A stretch of DNA of 64,000 bases. It comes from Pseudomonas grimontii (lineage in GTDB: Bacteria; Pseudomonadota; Gammaproteobacteria; Pseudomonadales; Pseudomonadaceae). The position numbers and the translations under genes were made by a program. Shown one piece after another: positions 44,920 through 55,021 of the stretch (position 1 is its first letter; every line of letters starts with the position of its first letter). Below the pieces are notes generated by a model. The model ran no database searches, was not told the origin of the DNA, and saw only the letters and a program-made list of their open reading frames with translations. Location of the stretch: positions 434,001 to 498,000 of the forward strand of contig NZ_VFES01000001.1 in NCBI RefSeq assembly GCF_007858185.1, read 5' to 3'.

Positions 44920-45675
44920 ATGAAACAAGCAGTGTTATGGATCGGGTTGTGCCTGATGTCCCTCACGGCCCACGCCGGGCCGTTGATCAATGTCGGGGTG
45001 GTGTATGACTACCTCGAAGGCGATCGCAGTTCCTACCTCAAGCGCGTGTTCAATGGCGGCACCAGTACCGCGTTCGTCAAGGTCAACGTGCTGGAGATCC
45101 TCTACAACGCCGACGGTACTACCCGCGAAGTACCGGTGGCTTCGATGACTGATGAGAAGGGCATCACCACCAGCCGCGACGGCCTGATGGCCAGCCCGTC
45201 GCGCTTGATCGTGCCGGTGAACGGGCGCCAGGGCACCCGCCTGTTGTACATGGGGCCGCGGGACAAGGAGCGTTATTTCCGCCTGCGCTTCATCCCCGTG
45301 GTACCGGAAAAAGACGACAACTTCGGCATCAGCGATGAAGAGCGTGCCGACTACAAGGACCATCTGGCAGCCGGGATCAACGTCATGGCCGGCTACGGCA
45401 CGGTGTTTTTCGTGCGCCCCAAAGACACGCGTTTTGACACCCGGATCAACGAGACGGCCGAGCAATACCAAGTGCGCAACGCCGGCAACAGCACGGTGGT
45501 GCTCGATGAGTTTCACGATTGCTCGGCCACCGACGCCAGCGACTGCGTGCCCACCACCAAGCACCACATCCTGCCCGAGCGTCAATTGACGTTCGAGAAA
45601 AAGCCTGGCCGGCGCTACAGCTTCGTACTGGTGGAAGGGCTGGATAAAAAACCGATGACGGTCGAAAAAAAGTAA
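44920..45675 (+). CDS. CS1-type periplasmic chaperone
   Basis: 251 aa; signal peptide ends AHA. Alternate-family (CooB/CfaA-like) chaperone: SSYLKRVFNGGTSTAFVKVNVLEI, RLIVPVNGRQGTRLLYMGPRDKERYFRLRFIPV, and GYGTVFFVRP. The disulfide-type Cys pair (FHDCSATDASDCVP) lies near the C-terminus. Encoded after the tip gene, whereas coo/cbl operons place the chaperone first. Confidence 0.88.
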   Translation: MKQAVLWIGLCLMSLTAHAGPLINVGVVYDYLEGDRSSYLKRVFNGGTSTAFVKVNVLEILYNADGTTREVPVASMTDEKGITTSRDGLMASPSRLIVPVNGRQGTRLLYMGPRDKERYFRLRFIPVVPEKDDNFGISDEERADYKDHLAAGINVMAGYGTVFFVRPKDTRFDTRINETAEQYQVRNAGNSTVVLDEFHDCSATDASDCVPTTKHHILPERQLTFEKKPGRRYSFVLVEGLDKKPMTVEKK

Positions 45676-45687
45676 CGGGTGATCATG

Positions 45688-46170
45688 ATGTTCAAGCAGC
45701 TGACAAGACTAGGGGTACTGGCGGCCTGCATGCTGGCGGCTAACCACACCGCAGCGATCCAGGAACGCCACTCGTTCGACGTCTCGGTGACCATACCGGT
45801 GCATGAGGCCTACGTGCTGCCGTCCGAGCCGGACTGGATGGGCCAGGAGCAACTGCTGGCCTGGAACCTGGTGACGTCGGAACTGGGCCGCCTGCGCAAG
45901 AACTTCGACGTAAAAAACCTCAACGGCGGGGTCGCTGCTCGACTGGGGGCTGAAGCTTACCTGTTCAACGGCCGCAACCGGATCGACCTGCAGGTGTTGT
46001 TCAACCAGGTTGCGCTGACCCTGGAGCCCACGCAGGTGGTCAACGCCGATGAGGCTCGCGTGGGCCGGCGCGCCGAGCTGAACATCGCCGCGATTGAGCC
46101 CGAAGGCGGTTATCGCGGCGGTGAGTATTACGGCACGGTGCACCTGGTGTTTGATTTCCTGGCACCGTGA
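45688..46170 (+). CDS. CS1-type minor pilin
   Basis: 160 aa from ATG 45688, aligning its MFK start with the MFK start of the major pilin; GTG 45679 and ATG 45685 are alternatives. No cysteines in the mature part. Same family: RHSFDVSVTIPVHEAYVLPSEPD and GGEYYGTVHLVFDFLAP correspond to the major pilin's ends. A second CS1-type pilin at the operon end; role (initiator, tip base) unknown. Confidence 0.85.
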   Translation: MFKQLTRLGVLAACMLAANHTAAIQERHSFDVSVTIPVHEAYVLPSEPDWMGQEQLLAWNLVTSELGRLRKNFDVKNLNGGVAARLGAEAYLFNGRNRIDLQVLFNQVALTLEPTQVVNADEARVGRRAELNIAAIEPEGGYRGGEYYGTVHLVFDFLAP

Positions 46171-46236
46171 CGCGCTTGAGCCGGCTGCTCCCTGCAACGT
46201 CTGGCGTGTCAAACGGCGCGCCAGTTCGTTGTAGCG

Positions 46237-49200
46237 TTATTCGGCGCCTCTTCGCAGCAACTGGTGGGTCTGCTCACGGGGCCATTCCTTGCTGCGTTCG
46301 CTCACGTCGCTGAGCAGTTGACCGTAGAGTTCATCGGACATTGCCTCGTCGAGCGGTACCCGGTCTTCGACCAGCAGCTGTTGCACCCATTCTTGCAATG
46401 CCTGGTGTTTTTGCGCGCGCTGTTCGTCGGTTAACTCCGTGGAATGAGCGTAGGTGTGCAGTTCGTCCCTGAGCTTATCGAGCAATGCCATTTGTTTTTC
46501 GGTGCTCATTAGGTTCGCTTCATAGTCCGTTGCGTATTGCTCCTTGAGGAAGCGCTCCCAGTACGGCTCCAGAAGCATTTGGTCCACCAGGCCGTCACCC
46601 TCGCTTAACGCCAGTACTGCCGTGTAGGCCTGGGTGATGGACGCTTCGCTGACCTCGGCCGTTGCGCGATACAGCATGTGTTCGCTGACCCAGGGCAGCC
46701 CGAGCCGACCGGCCAGGCGTGTCTGGTAGGCCAAATGGACTTCCACTTCGTCGACGGTCCCTGGCTGGCCATCGATCACCTGTGAGGTCAGTCGCAGTCC
46801 CAGCCCGCCTTGTTCGACCGGCTTGAGGCGGTGGGCAATGTCGGAGCGCGCCACGTGGTTCAGCAGTTTGAGGTTGGCGGCGCCCCTTGCCAGCTTGACC
46901 ATACGCGTTTCGCGTTCGGCGGGGGTGCGGCTGAAATACTGTGCCTGGTTGGCTTCTACCTCGATGCCCATATTGGTGAAAATCTGTAACCCTGCATCCG
47001 GGCACAGGCCTGGAAAGCGGGACATCCAGAACAGCTTCTTGCGTAGCTCGGCGTCGCCGTACATGGCCGAGAGCATGGTTCGTAGTTGTGACCTCATCTG
47101 CGCGTTGTTGTGTGTGTAGAGCGCTTCATCGATCGAGTCTTCGAAGAACTCTGGAGGTTCGAGCGCCCGGATCACTTCGAAGAAGCCTTGGGAGTCGTGC
47201 TCATGTTCCAGCGCGTCCCAAAGCGTTCGATATTTGTCGCGGTTTTCATCATCCAGGTCTTCAACCCAAAAATCGCTTTTACCCAGGGGCTCATAGGTCC
47301 GATGAGGGTCAAGCCCGGCGGCTATTCTGTAGGCTTCCAAGCGGTTCTGCGCTTCCAGGCTCAGGCTTGTGCGGTCCAGCCGGGTAAGGGCAATCATGGT
47401 TGCCGTTTCGGAATCAACCGCGACATCGGGGACGTCGGTAATGGAAGTGCCTTGCAGCTCCAGGATGAATGTTTCGGGACGCGATTGCGCAAAGAGTCCT
47501 ACCGGCCATTCCTGGATATGGGTGTGGTTGAGCAGGAGCATATCCAGATCGGGCATCAAGCTGACATCCGGCACTGCGTCCAACGGGTTGTGCTCCAGGC
47601 TCAACAGGCGCAGGCGCTTGAGGTCACGCAGATGCGCCAGCGCCGGGCCATCCAGGACGATCTTGTTATGCGCCAGGTTCAACTCCCTGAGCAGGCTCAT
47701 GCGTGAAAGGGCCGCTGGCAACGCTGTCAACGCGTTGCCTCCCAGGTCGAGGCTGCGCAGATGGGGGAAATGCTGCAAGAAACGCGCTCGCTCTGGGGTG
47801 AAATCAACACCGTTTATGATCAGGTGTGTGACTTGTCGCAGGTCCGCTGGCAGCTCCGGAATTTTTTCGGGCCAGGGTATTTCAGACAGGTCCAGTTGGA
47901 CTCCGCGGTGTCGCTGACCGAGCTTGTCGTGCAGCCGGGTGCTGCCTTCGCGCCAGGCTTCCATCAGGGTATGGGCAAAATCGCCACGGCGTTTTCGCTC
48001 GACCGCCTCCAGGCGGCTGCGTGTTGGCCATCGGGTACTGGATCTGACATAGCGGTCCAGCGTCGTTTCAAGCGTTTGCCCTTCGGTTTCCAGGCGCACC
48101 AGCAGGGCCAGGCCGTCTTCGCTTTGCGCCTGGTGAGCAAAGTCTCTTACACCTTGTTCGGACATCTCGGGCAGCCACCGTTTGATGCGGTCCTGCAGGG
48201 CCACGGTTGAGGTGTCGGCGTGCGATAGGCGGCGCAAGGTGCTGAGGAAGTTGCCGCCCCCCAGCAGTATCAGGGTTTCACGTTGCGCCTGGGGGCGGAT
48301 CGGCGGTTCAGCAAGGATCAGGCGTCGTTGCGCGGCGGCTTTGTTTTTTTCGATCAGCCATGACCTGAATCGCTCGCCGTCGATAAAGTGTTTGTCGGTT
48401 GTCAGGGTATGGAAAACGGCAGTGTAGAAGTCGGTGGGACCGTGCAGCTGCCTGCCTTGGGCATTGACGATGCGGTACTGGGCTTTTTTGTTGCGCACCA
48501 GGATACGGATGTTCGGAGCATCGAGTGAGCCGACGTGGGTTCGCAAGTTGCCGGTGGGGGTTCGGTCACGTATTTCGATACGCAGCCGGTCCAGTGCATC
48601 GGTGTGCATCCTTAAGCTATTGAGTGCCAGGGTCTCCGCGTCTACCGACAGGGGGCGATCTTGATGGATCTGCTCGAACACCCGGGTGCTGGTGACTTCG
48701 AAACCCAGTTCTTCGGCCTGGTTTTTCACCTCCAGCGGCACGCGTCGGTCTTCATCCATCACCTTCAGATGGCGTCTGCGGGTGTGCTCGAGCAGGCGCT
48801 GGGCAATGTTCAGCGGTATGTCCGGGTACTGGCTGCGAAGCAATTGGACATGCGGGTCGCCTGAAGCTTCCTGCTCGCTGTAAAGGTGCAGTCTTAGCGA
48901 CTCACTTTGCTGTTCTATGTGCTCGGCAAGCCGTTCGCGCAGTGCCTGGGCCCGTTCCGGTTCCGGCACCATATCCGCCAGCAGTGCGGTGAGTTGATGT
49001 TCGTCCAGGAACATCACGACTTTCTCCGGCAGGCGGCCGGACATGACGTCGGCGATGCTGAGGCTGAGGGTATCGCTGCCCTGGGCCGTCGGACTGCCAT
49101 ACCGACGGGGGGTACCCGAAAGATCGGACTGCTGATAAACCAGCAAGGCCTTGTCCGCTGGCCAGCCTTCCAGTTCGGTGACCATTTGCTCAAACCAGTA

Positions 49201-51402
49201 GGACGCCGGGTCCAGTGGCTGGTTCATGCGAAGGCTTTCGACGCTGGTTTTGATCTGCTTGTCGTTCTTGAAGCGTTTCAACGTATCGGCCAGCAGCGGT
49301 GGCGTCGGTTGATTGTTGACGTACATGTGGCGCAAGGCGCCGAACTCGACATCGCTGATGATACGAATCTGCTCCAGTTCACCGGCACTCAAGCCCTCCG
49401 TCTGCGGCCCTAACCGACGCATTAACGTTTGATTGCTCCAGGCGCGCGGCTGTTCGCCTTCCAGTACACAGGCGCCGGTGCCGTTGAGTGCCACGGAGGG
49501 GCGATAGGCTTCGACACGTGTGGGATGAGCGAGGTGGAAGCGTTGAGACAGCGGATCCTGCACGATTTCATAATGGCGGTTGCCCTGGCGCGCAATCTTC
49601 TTGCCGCGGTGGTGATACAGGCCATTCTCTTCAGGCGGGAAATCCGAGGGCAGGCGCAGATTCCGGTGCTGGTAGGGCGTCAGGTCCGGGTGCCACAGGC
49701 GGGTTTCGCCTGAGGCGGTTTGTACCGGTTTGAGTCCCGCTATAAAGGACGACAGCTTTGTCTCGGCGACCTGGCTGAGCTGCCCGCCGGCATGGAAGAT
49801 ACCGAGTTGGATAACGTTTTCAGCCACGCCGATGATGTGCTGCCATCCCTCAAGCTGCCGTCCCTCGGCCCAGTCGACAATGCCTTCGAAGGTGTCGTCG
49901 AGTAATTGGTAGGCGGTGTAGGCCAGCATCAGTTCACCGAGTACCGGCACGACCGGGGTGATCACCAGCAGCGCTGCGTTGAACAGGTCCGAGAGCATTT
50001 TTTCCAGGTTGTCCCACCATTCCCAGCGCGCCATGCGGTCGGCGTAGGCGGTGGAGACGGCGATTTGCCGGGCGTCATTGATGATCTTGTTCAGCTTGAC
50101 CCGACAGAGGTAATTCCACAGATCATCGGAGGCAGGAACGGCGGCGCGGTTGGCGGTATCGTTGCGGGTCGCCAGGACGCTGACCCGCAGGTTCGGGGTT
50201 TCCACGGGCGTTTCTCGCCAGCTGGGGCGGCTGTCCCCGGGCTGGCTGGGATGCCAGCGTACGGTCTGGAGCAGGTTATTGAGTTGTGCAAAAAAACGGC
50301 CGCGCTGTTCATGTTCGATGAATTGACTGAAAAACGGCTGGTAGCTGGGACGCGACGCGCCTGGCTCCGGCGAACGCAGCTGGAGGATCAGCTCTTTGAC
50401 GAATGCGGCTGAGGAGTCGTATTCCTTGAGTGGGTGGTCAGGGTCCTCCGGGATGTAGACCAGTATTTTCACGACCGCAGCGGTATGCCCGGCGAGGCTT
50501 TCGATCACGGTCTGCAAAGGCGAGGGGGGATCCGGTTGTCGGGGCGCAATGATCAACGGCCCGATCACGCGGGTGTCCAGTATGTTCAGGGTGTAGAAAT
50601 CTACCGGTTGGCCGTTCCACCTCAGGTTGGTGCGCCCCGCCAGCATGGACTGGACAAGGGCGTAGGTTTCATCGCTGATATGCCGGTTGGCCAGCGCCAA
50701 GTGAGCCGCGCTGTTCAGGGCAGCCTTCTGCTGATTGACGAGCGTGACGCGCAGCCGTTCTGCGACCTGCGGATTGTCGAGGCCGAAGGTGGTGCGCAGT
50801 TGCTGTTGGTAGCGGGCGCCGATATCGAGGGTGCGGCACAGGGCTTTGAAGGTCTCGGCGGTCAGCGCCTGGCCGGTCACCGCGTGGGTCAGGGTCAGCG
50901 TGCGCTGTTGCCCCTGACTGTTGGCAGCGGACAAAAAGGCAAAGTCAGCGAAAGTTTCCGAGGACGAGAAATTGTGCAATGCGGCATCCAGCAACGTGAC
51001 GGTGCGGCTAGTGACGCCGGGCGCGGCATTGATTGTCCACCAGGGCAAATTGGCCGGTGAGTACAAGCGGATTGAAGTCTGCGCTACCTCGATCTCGCCA
51101 TAGTCCCGCAGCGCTTCCTTGAGCAGTGGCTCGGCAAAGGCCCGAAGGTCGCTCAAGTGGGCCAATTGTTTGTCGACGGCGTTCTGAGCGGCCCACTGTT
51201 CGGCCAGTGCTTGTTTCAACGGCGCGCGAGCTGCAGGTATTGAAAGGTTGTGTGGGATCGTCGGGGTCAGGGCTTTCAGTGCGCCGATGTGCCGCGCATG
51301 GGCGTCGATCAGCCAGGGGGGGAGTTGTTGCTTGATGAAGGCGTAGGAATCCGGGGTTTTTCCTGCAACCGGAAAGACTCGATCCGTGAGAGCGGTGGGC
51401 AT
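46237..51402 (-). CDS. Giant LRR protein with NEL-type E3 ubiquitin-ligase end (1721 aa)
   Basis: 1721 aa, no signal peptide. A long N-terminal region (~1-1150) resembles the DUF6543 'dermonecrotic toxin-like' part of Pseudomonas NEL proteins, with a hydrophobic stretch near VITPVVPVLGELMLAYTAY. Leucine-rich repeats follow at ~1180-1310 (LRSLDLGGNALTALPAAL, LRELNLAHNKIVLDG). The NEL-like domain starts ~1345, with the Cys-x-Asp motif LCPDAG and nucleophile Cys1467. NEL domains of IpaH/SspH/SlrP are secreted ubiquitin ligases acting in eukaryotic cells. No secretion gene is linked. A paralogue lies at 56483. Confidence 0.85.
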   Translation of the reverse strand: MPTALTDRVFPVAGKTPDSYAFIKQQLPPWLIDAHARHIGALKALTPTIPHNLSIPAARAPLKQALAEQWAAQNAVDKQLAHLSDLRAFAEPLLKEALRDYGEIEVAQTSIRLYSPANLPWWTINAAPGVTSRTVTLLDAALHNFSSSETFADFAFLSAANSQGQQRTLTLTHAVTGQALTAETFKALCRTLDIGARYQQQLRTTFGLDNPQVAERLRVTLVNQQKAALNSAAHLALANRHISDETYALVQSMLAGRTNLRWNGQPVDFYTLNILDTRVIGPLIIAPRQPDPPSPLQTVIESLAGHTAAVVKILVYIPEDPDHPLKEYDSSAAFVKELILQLRSPEPGASRPSYQPFFSQFIEHEQRGRFFAQLNNLLQTVRWHPSQPGDSRPSWRETPVETPNLRVSVLATRNDTANRAAVPASDDLWNYLCRVKLNKIINDARQIAVSTAYADRMARWEWWDNLEKMLSDLFNAALLVITPVVPVLGELMLAYTAYQLLDDTFEGIVDWAEGRQLEGWQHIIGVAENVIQLGIFHAGGQLSQVAETKLSSFIAGLKPVQTASGETRLWHPDLTPYQHRNLRLPSDFPPEENGLYHHRGKKIARQGNRHYEIVQDPLSQRFHLAHPTRVEAYRPSVALNGTGACVLEGEQPRAWSNQTLMRRLGPQTEGLSAGELEQIRIISDVEFGALRHMYVNNQPTPPLLADTLKRFKNDKQIKTSVESLRMNQPLDPASYWFEQMVTELEGWPADKALLVYQQSDLSGTPRRYGSPTAQGSDTLSLSIADVMSGRLPEKVVMFLDEHQLTALLADMVPEPERAQALRERLAEHIEQQSESLRLHLYSEQEASGDPHVQLLRSQYPDIPLNIAQRLLEHTRRRHLKVMDEDRRVPLEVKNQAEELGFEVTSTRVFEQIHQDRPLSVDAETLALNSLRMHTDALDRLRIEIRDRTPTGNLRTHVGSLDAPNIRILVRNKKAQYRIVNAQGRQLHGPTDFYTAVFHTLTTDKHFIDGERFRSWLIEKNKAAAQRRLILAEPPIRPQAQRETLILLGGGNFLSTLRRLSHADTSTVALQDRIKRWLPEMSEQGVRDFAHQAQSEDGLALLVRLETEGQTLETTLDRYVRSSTRWPTRSRLEAVERKRRGDFAHTLMEAWREGSTRLHDKLGQRHRGVQLDLSEIPWPEKIPELPADLRQVTHLIINGVDFTPERARFLQHFPHLRSLDLGGNALTALPAALSRMSLLRELNLAHNKIVLDGPALAHLRDLKRLRLLSLEHNPLDAVPDVSLMPDLDMLLLNHTHIQEWPVGLFAQSRPETFILELQGTSITDVPDVAVDSETATMIALTRLDRTSLSLEAQNRLEAYRIAAGLDPHRTYEPLGKSDFWVEDLDDENRDKYRTLWDALEHEHDSQGFFEVIRALEPPEFFEDSIDEALYTHNNAQMRSQLRTMLSAMYGDAELRKKLFWMSRFPGLCPDAGLQIFTNMGIEVEANQAQYFSRTPAERETRMVKLARGAANLKLLNHVARSDIAHRLKPVEQGGLGLRLTSQVIDGQPGTVDEVEVHLAYQTRLAGRLGLPWVSEHMLYRATAEVSEASITQAYTAVLALSEGDGLVDQMLLEPYWERFLKEQYATDYEANLMSTEKQMALLDKLRDELHTYAHSTELTDEQRAQKHQALQEWVQQLLVEDRVPLDEAMSDELYGQLLSDVSERSKEWPREQTHQLLRRGAE

Positions 51403-51547
51403 GACAAAACGACCTTTTAAACTGAATGAGGTCGTTGAATTATGCGCGGGATACCGCCGGTTAAAAGCTTGAAATCCAGCTGGGAATCGGTGGTATTCGA
51501 TGCACTATTCAGAACTGAAAAACAGCGGGATAACACCCTGCCCAGGG

Positions 51548-54500
51548 TCAGTGGTTGGCCATCGACGGCAGGCACAACGTCTGGGCTCCTGGCTTTAGAT
51601 AGGGGGTGAGGATCGGCGCCATGCCCTTGAGCACCTGCACGGGCAAGGCTGATGTAAACGTGAAGTGCTGCGCCGAACTGCCCGGCACAAACGCCGTCAG
51701 TGTGCCGAAGTGCTGCTCGCCGATGTAGAACACGAACGTCGCGGTACGGTTGATCGACTTGGAACTGAGTATGCGCCCCCCGGCACCGATGGCTTCAATG
51801 CGGTTGTCGCCGGTGCCGGTCTTGCCACCCATGGTCAGGGGCGTGCCATCGGCCAGCTTGAAACTGCCGGCCACGCGTTTGGCGGTACCGGCATCCACCA
51901 CCTGCGACAACGCACCGCGCAGGGCCGCCGCGACTTCGCTGGGCATCACCCGTTTGCCGCGATCAGGCTGGTTGACCAGGCGCGTTTCATAGGGCGTGTC
52001 GGCGGCGAAGTGCAGGCTGTCGATACGCAGGGTCGGTTCACGCACGCCGTCATTGAGAATGATCCCGACCAACTCTGCCAGGGCCGCCGGACGGTCGCCG
52101 GAGCTGCCGATGGCCGTGGCCAGGGATGGCACCAGATGGTCGAACGGGTAGCCGACCGCCTGCCAGCGCTGATGAATATCCAGGAATGCCTCGACCTCCA
52201 GCATGGTGCGGATGCGGCTGTCGCGAGCGCTCTTGTGGCGGCTCTTGAACAGCCAGCCATAGACTTCCTGACGTTCGTGCTCACTGGCGGCGACAGCCTC
52301 GGCGAAGGTGGCGTCGGGGTGGTCCAGCAGGTAACCGAGCAGCCACAACTCCAGTGGGTGGACCTTGGCGATATAGCCCTGGTCCGGCAGGTCGTAGGTA
52401 CCGGGGCCGTAGTCCTTGTAGAGCTTGGCCAGGCGTTCGTCGGTGAGTTTTTCCGGGGCCTTGGTGTTCAGGTGCGCGCGCACAAAACGGTTGAAACTCT
52501 CCTGGCTGGCCTGGGGCAGCAGGTAACGGTGCACGGCAGCCAGGCGAATGGCAGTGGGGTGCATGCCGTCAAGAAACGTGTCGAGCCGCGCCTGGGTGTC
52601 CTTGTTGCGGTAGCGCTTCCAGAAACGCAACAGGAAGGTAGTGCCCTCGCGGTCGGCGAATTGCGCCAGGTATTCCTGGCGGCGCGGGTCGTTGTCGTCC
52701 TTGAGCAACTCGGCGCTGCTGTTGGGCCCCTGATAAGTGCTGTAGCGCACCAGGTCGCGCATCAGGCGAATGAACGGCAGGTTGATCGACTCACGCAAGG
52801 CTTCACGCAGCGTGGGGTTGCGCCCGTTGTCTTCGTTACGAAAATTATTGAAGTGATGCAGGCCGCCGCCGGTGAAAAAGCGTTCGCCGGGGCTGGCTGA
52901 ATACTGCCGCTCGAGCGCCGCGTCGAGCATCTTCGGCAGGCTCTGGTCGCGGTTTTGTGCGAGGTAATCCACGGCCCAGCGCGATAGGCGATCCTGCTCA
53001 TCAAGGTTGATTTTTTTCAGCTCGGCGGGTGTCTGGCCGGCATAACGGTCGTGCAGTTCGCTGATGATTTGCAGGTAGGTGGTCAGCACGCGCAGCTTGG
53101 CGGTGGAGCCCAGTTCCAGCTTGCTGCCTTCGTTGATGTCGAAGGGCTGGTCGGTGTTGTCGGTCTGTACCCGCACCCGTGCGCCATCGGCGGTCATCTC
53201 ATAAAGCGTGAAGCTGTAGCGTACTTGCGCGGTGCTGGCGGGCGTCAGCAGGCGCGGGCCGAGCAAGCCGATTTGCCCGGCGAAGGCGGGGTCGGCCAGG
53301 TGCTTGAGGTAGGCGGTGGCCTGGGTTTGCAGCTCATCCTGCAGGGTGCTGGTGGCGGACAAGTCCAGGCGGTCGAGGTCGTACAGCGGGCGATTGAGCA
53401 GGGCGGCCAGGCGGCTGCGGGCAACGCTGATGCCTTTGTTGGTTTCAATCGGTTGGATCGTCGGCTGTTGCTGCCAGTCGCGATAGCTGACCTTGCTGGC
53501 CAGGGCGGCCTGGGCCAGGGCCGGGTCGATGACCGCGTTCTGCGCGAGCAGGCGAATGTGGCTGTCGGTCAGCTCCGCCAGTTCGGCGTGGCCTTTGGAC
53601 AAGTAGTGCGAAGGCCGGCGCTGGGCAATCATCAATGACAACACTTCACGCAAGGCCAGGCCTTTTTGCCCGAGGTTTTGCGTGCTGTTGTCGGCAAGCA
53701 GCGCGTTGGTGCGGTTGAAATCGGCGCCGTACCACACCCGCAACCCTTCGGCCATTCCGTGCACTTCACCGTGGCCGGGCACGGCGGACAACGGCACGCT
53801 GTTGAGGTAGTCGCGCACGATGTTCTGGCGGGCCTGCAAGGTCTGCGGGCCGTCCTGGTACGCACGCACGCTGGCGGAAAACATCTGGCGCAGCTTCTCG
53901 CCGCCCGACAAGGTCAGGCCGTCGGGGGAGTGACGGTATTTTTCCAGTTGCGTCGCCAGGGTGCTGCCGCCGGCGGTCTGCCCGGGCAAATGCAGGAGCC
54001 TGGCCACTTGTGACCAGGCGGCTTTGGCGAAGCGTGGCCAGTCCACTGCGGGGTTGGCTTCGGGTTGGGCCGGGTCGAGCAGGTCGCGGTTCTCGATGAA
54101 CAGCAGGCTGTTGACCACCACCGGCGGAATCGCGGTGAAGCTTTCGTACAGCTGCTGCGGATAGTTGTACTGGTAGAGCGGCACGGCGCGGCAGTCGGTG
54201 ATGGACAACCCGGCCTGGATCTTTTCCGCATAAGGCACGAACAGGCCCTTGGCACTGTAGTCCATCAACTCGGCCGAAAAGCGCGCCTGGCTTTCGATCG
54301 CATAACCGCGCTTGAGCAGGCGCGGCAGGAACGTGGCGAGGTCGCTGTAACCCAGGCGCCGGTCGAAGGGGCCGGCACCGGGGTAGGCGATTGCCGGGCT
54401 GGGGCCGGGCTCCAGCTGGTAGGTGAGGGCACGGGCCAGGCGGCTGAGTTCCTGGGCCTGCGGGCGTGAGGTGCGCATCTCTTTAGCGGCGGCAAACCCC

Positions 54501-54646
54501 AGGGCCACCAACGCCATCAGCACAATCAACCAGAACAGGCGCCGTGAGTAACGGGGCCTGGGTTTATTTTGGGGTAAAGGCGCTGGGTCCGAACTACCGT
54601 GTACTTTCGCAGCCTTGCTCGATTCGGTTTGCCACAGTGCGCCCAT
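51548..54646 (-). CDS. Bifunctional (GT51/transpeptidase) penicillin-binding protein
   Basis: 1032 aa. One membrane anchor (LFWLIVLMALVALGFAAA, ~38-55). Glycosyltransferase 51 domain with the catalytic-Glu motif FIENRDLLD and GGSTLATQLEKYRHSPDG (~227). Transpeptidase domain with SxxK as GSTAKL (~514) and KTGTG (~941). The ~430 residues between these are long and contain EREVYG-like inserts. Unlike PBP1a/1b in order and length; a family of ~1000-aa transglycosylases in pseudomonads. Divergent from the permease. Confidence 0.87.
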   Translation of the reverse strand: MGALWQTESSKAAKVHGSSDPAPLPQNKPRPRYSRRLFWLIVLMALVALGFAAAKEMRTSRPQAQELSRLARALTYQLEPGPSPAIAYPGAGPFDRRLGYSDLATFLPRLLKRGYAIESQARFSAELMDYSAKGLFVPYAEKIQAGLSITDCRAVPLYQYNYPQQLYESFTAIPPVVVNSLLFIENRDLLDPAQPEANPAVDWPRFAKAAWSQVARLLHLPGQTAGGSTLATQLEKYRHSPDGLTLSGGEKLRQMFSASVRAYQDGPQTLQARQNIVRDYLNSVPLSAVPGHGEVHGMAEGLRVWYGADFNRTNALLADNSTQNLGQKGLALREVLSLMIAQRRPSHYLSKGHAELAELTDSHIRLLAQNAVIDPALAQAALASKVSYRDWQQQPTIQPIETNKGISVARSRLAALLNRPLYDLDRLDLSATSTLQDELQTQATAYLKHLADPAFAGQIGLLGPRLLTPASTAQVRYSFTLYEMTADGARVRVQTDNTDQPFDINEGSKLELGSTAKLRVLTTYLQIISELHDRYAGQTPAELKKINLDEQDRLSRWAVDYLAQNRDQSLPKMLDAALERQYSASPGERFFTGGGLHHFNNFRNEDNGRNPTLREALRESINLPFIRLMRDLVRYSTYQGPNSSAELLKDDNDPRRQEYLAQFADREGTTFLLRFWKRYRNKDTQARLDTFLDGMHPTAIRLAAVHRYLLPQASQESFNRFVRAHLNTKAPEKLTDERLAKLYKDYGPGTYDLPDQGYIAKVHPLELWLLGYLLDHPDATFAEAVAASEHERQEVYGWLFKSRHKSARDSRIRTMLEVEAFLDIHQRWQAVGYPFDHLVPSLATAIGSSGDRPAALAELVGIILNDGVREPTLRIDSLHFAADTPYETRLVNQPDRGKRVMPSEVAAALRGALSQVVDAGTAKRVAGSFKLADGTPLTMGGKTGTGDNRIEAIGAGGRILSSKSINRTATFVFYIGEQHFGTLTAFVPGSSAQHFTFTSALPVQVLKGMAPILTPYLKPGAQTLCLPSMANH

Positions 54647-54734
54647 AGTCGATTGATCCCTTCACGCAGATAGATCGGACTTGGCTGAAGTCTAGTCGCT
54701 GATGGCTGTGTGTGAGGGAATTGTGTATTGGGTG

Positions 54735-54748
54735 TCGGAATATTCCGA
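54735..54748. promoter_or_regulatory. 14-bp perfect palindrome between divergent PBP and permease genes
   Basis: TCGGAATATTCCGA is its own reverse complement. It lies 89 bp from the PBP start in the 375-bp gap 54647-55021. A second palindrome CTTGCCTGGCAAG is at 54903-54915. Cognate regulator unknown; the remainder of the gap shows no gene. Confidence 0.5.
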
Positions 54749-55021
54749 TGGATTTGCTACGGTGCTGCCGCGACGTTTTGTCGCCAAAGACAGGTCAGAC
54801 ACTCCTGTAAAATTGCATTTTGACCGACGCTTCCCCTGAATTGCCTCGTTTTTATAGTGAAAGGCCCTGCTCCTGGCTTTTTATACTGCACGCCCCGCTG
54901 ATCTTGCCTGGCAAGAAGGGCTCGTCCATGAGGCGGCCCGGTTTCAACAAGGGCGCAGGCTTACCGGCTTGCCCCTGGAGACTCGACGGACATTCCAATA
55001 ACAAAATGAGGTTGTACCCCT

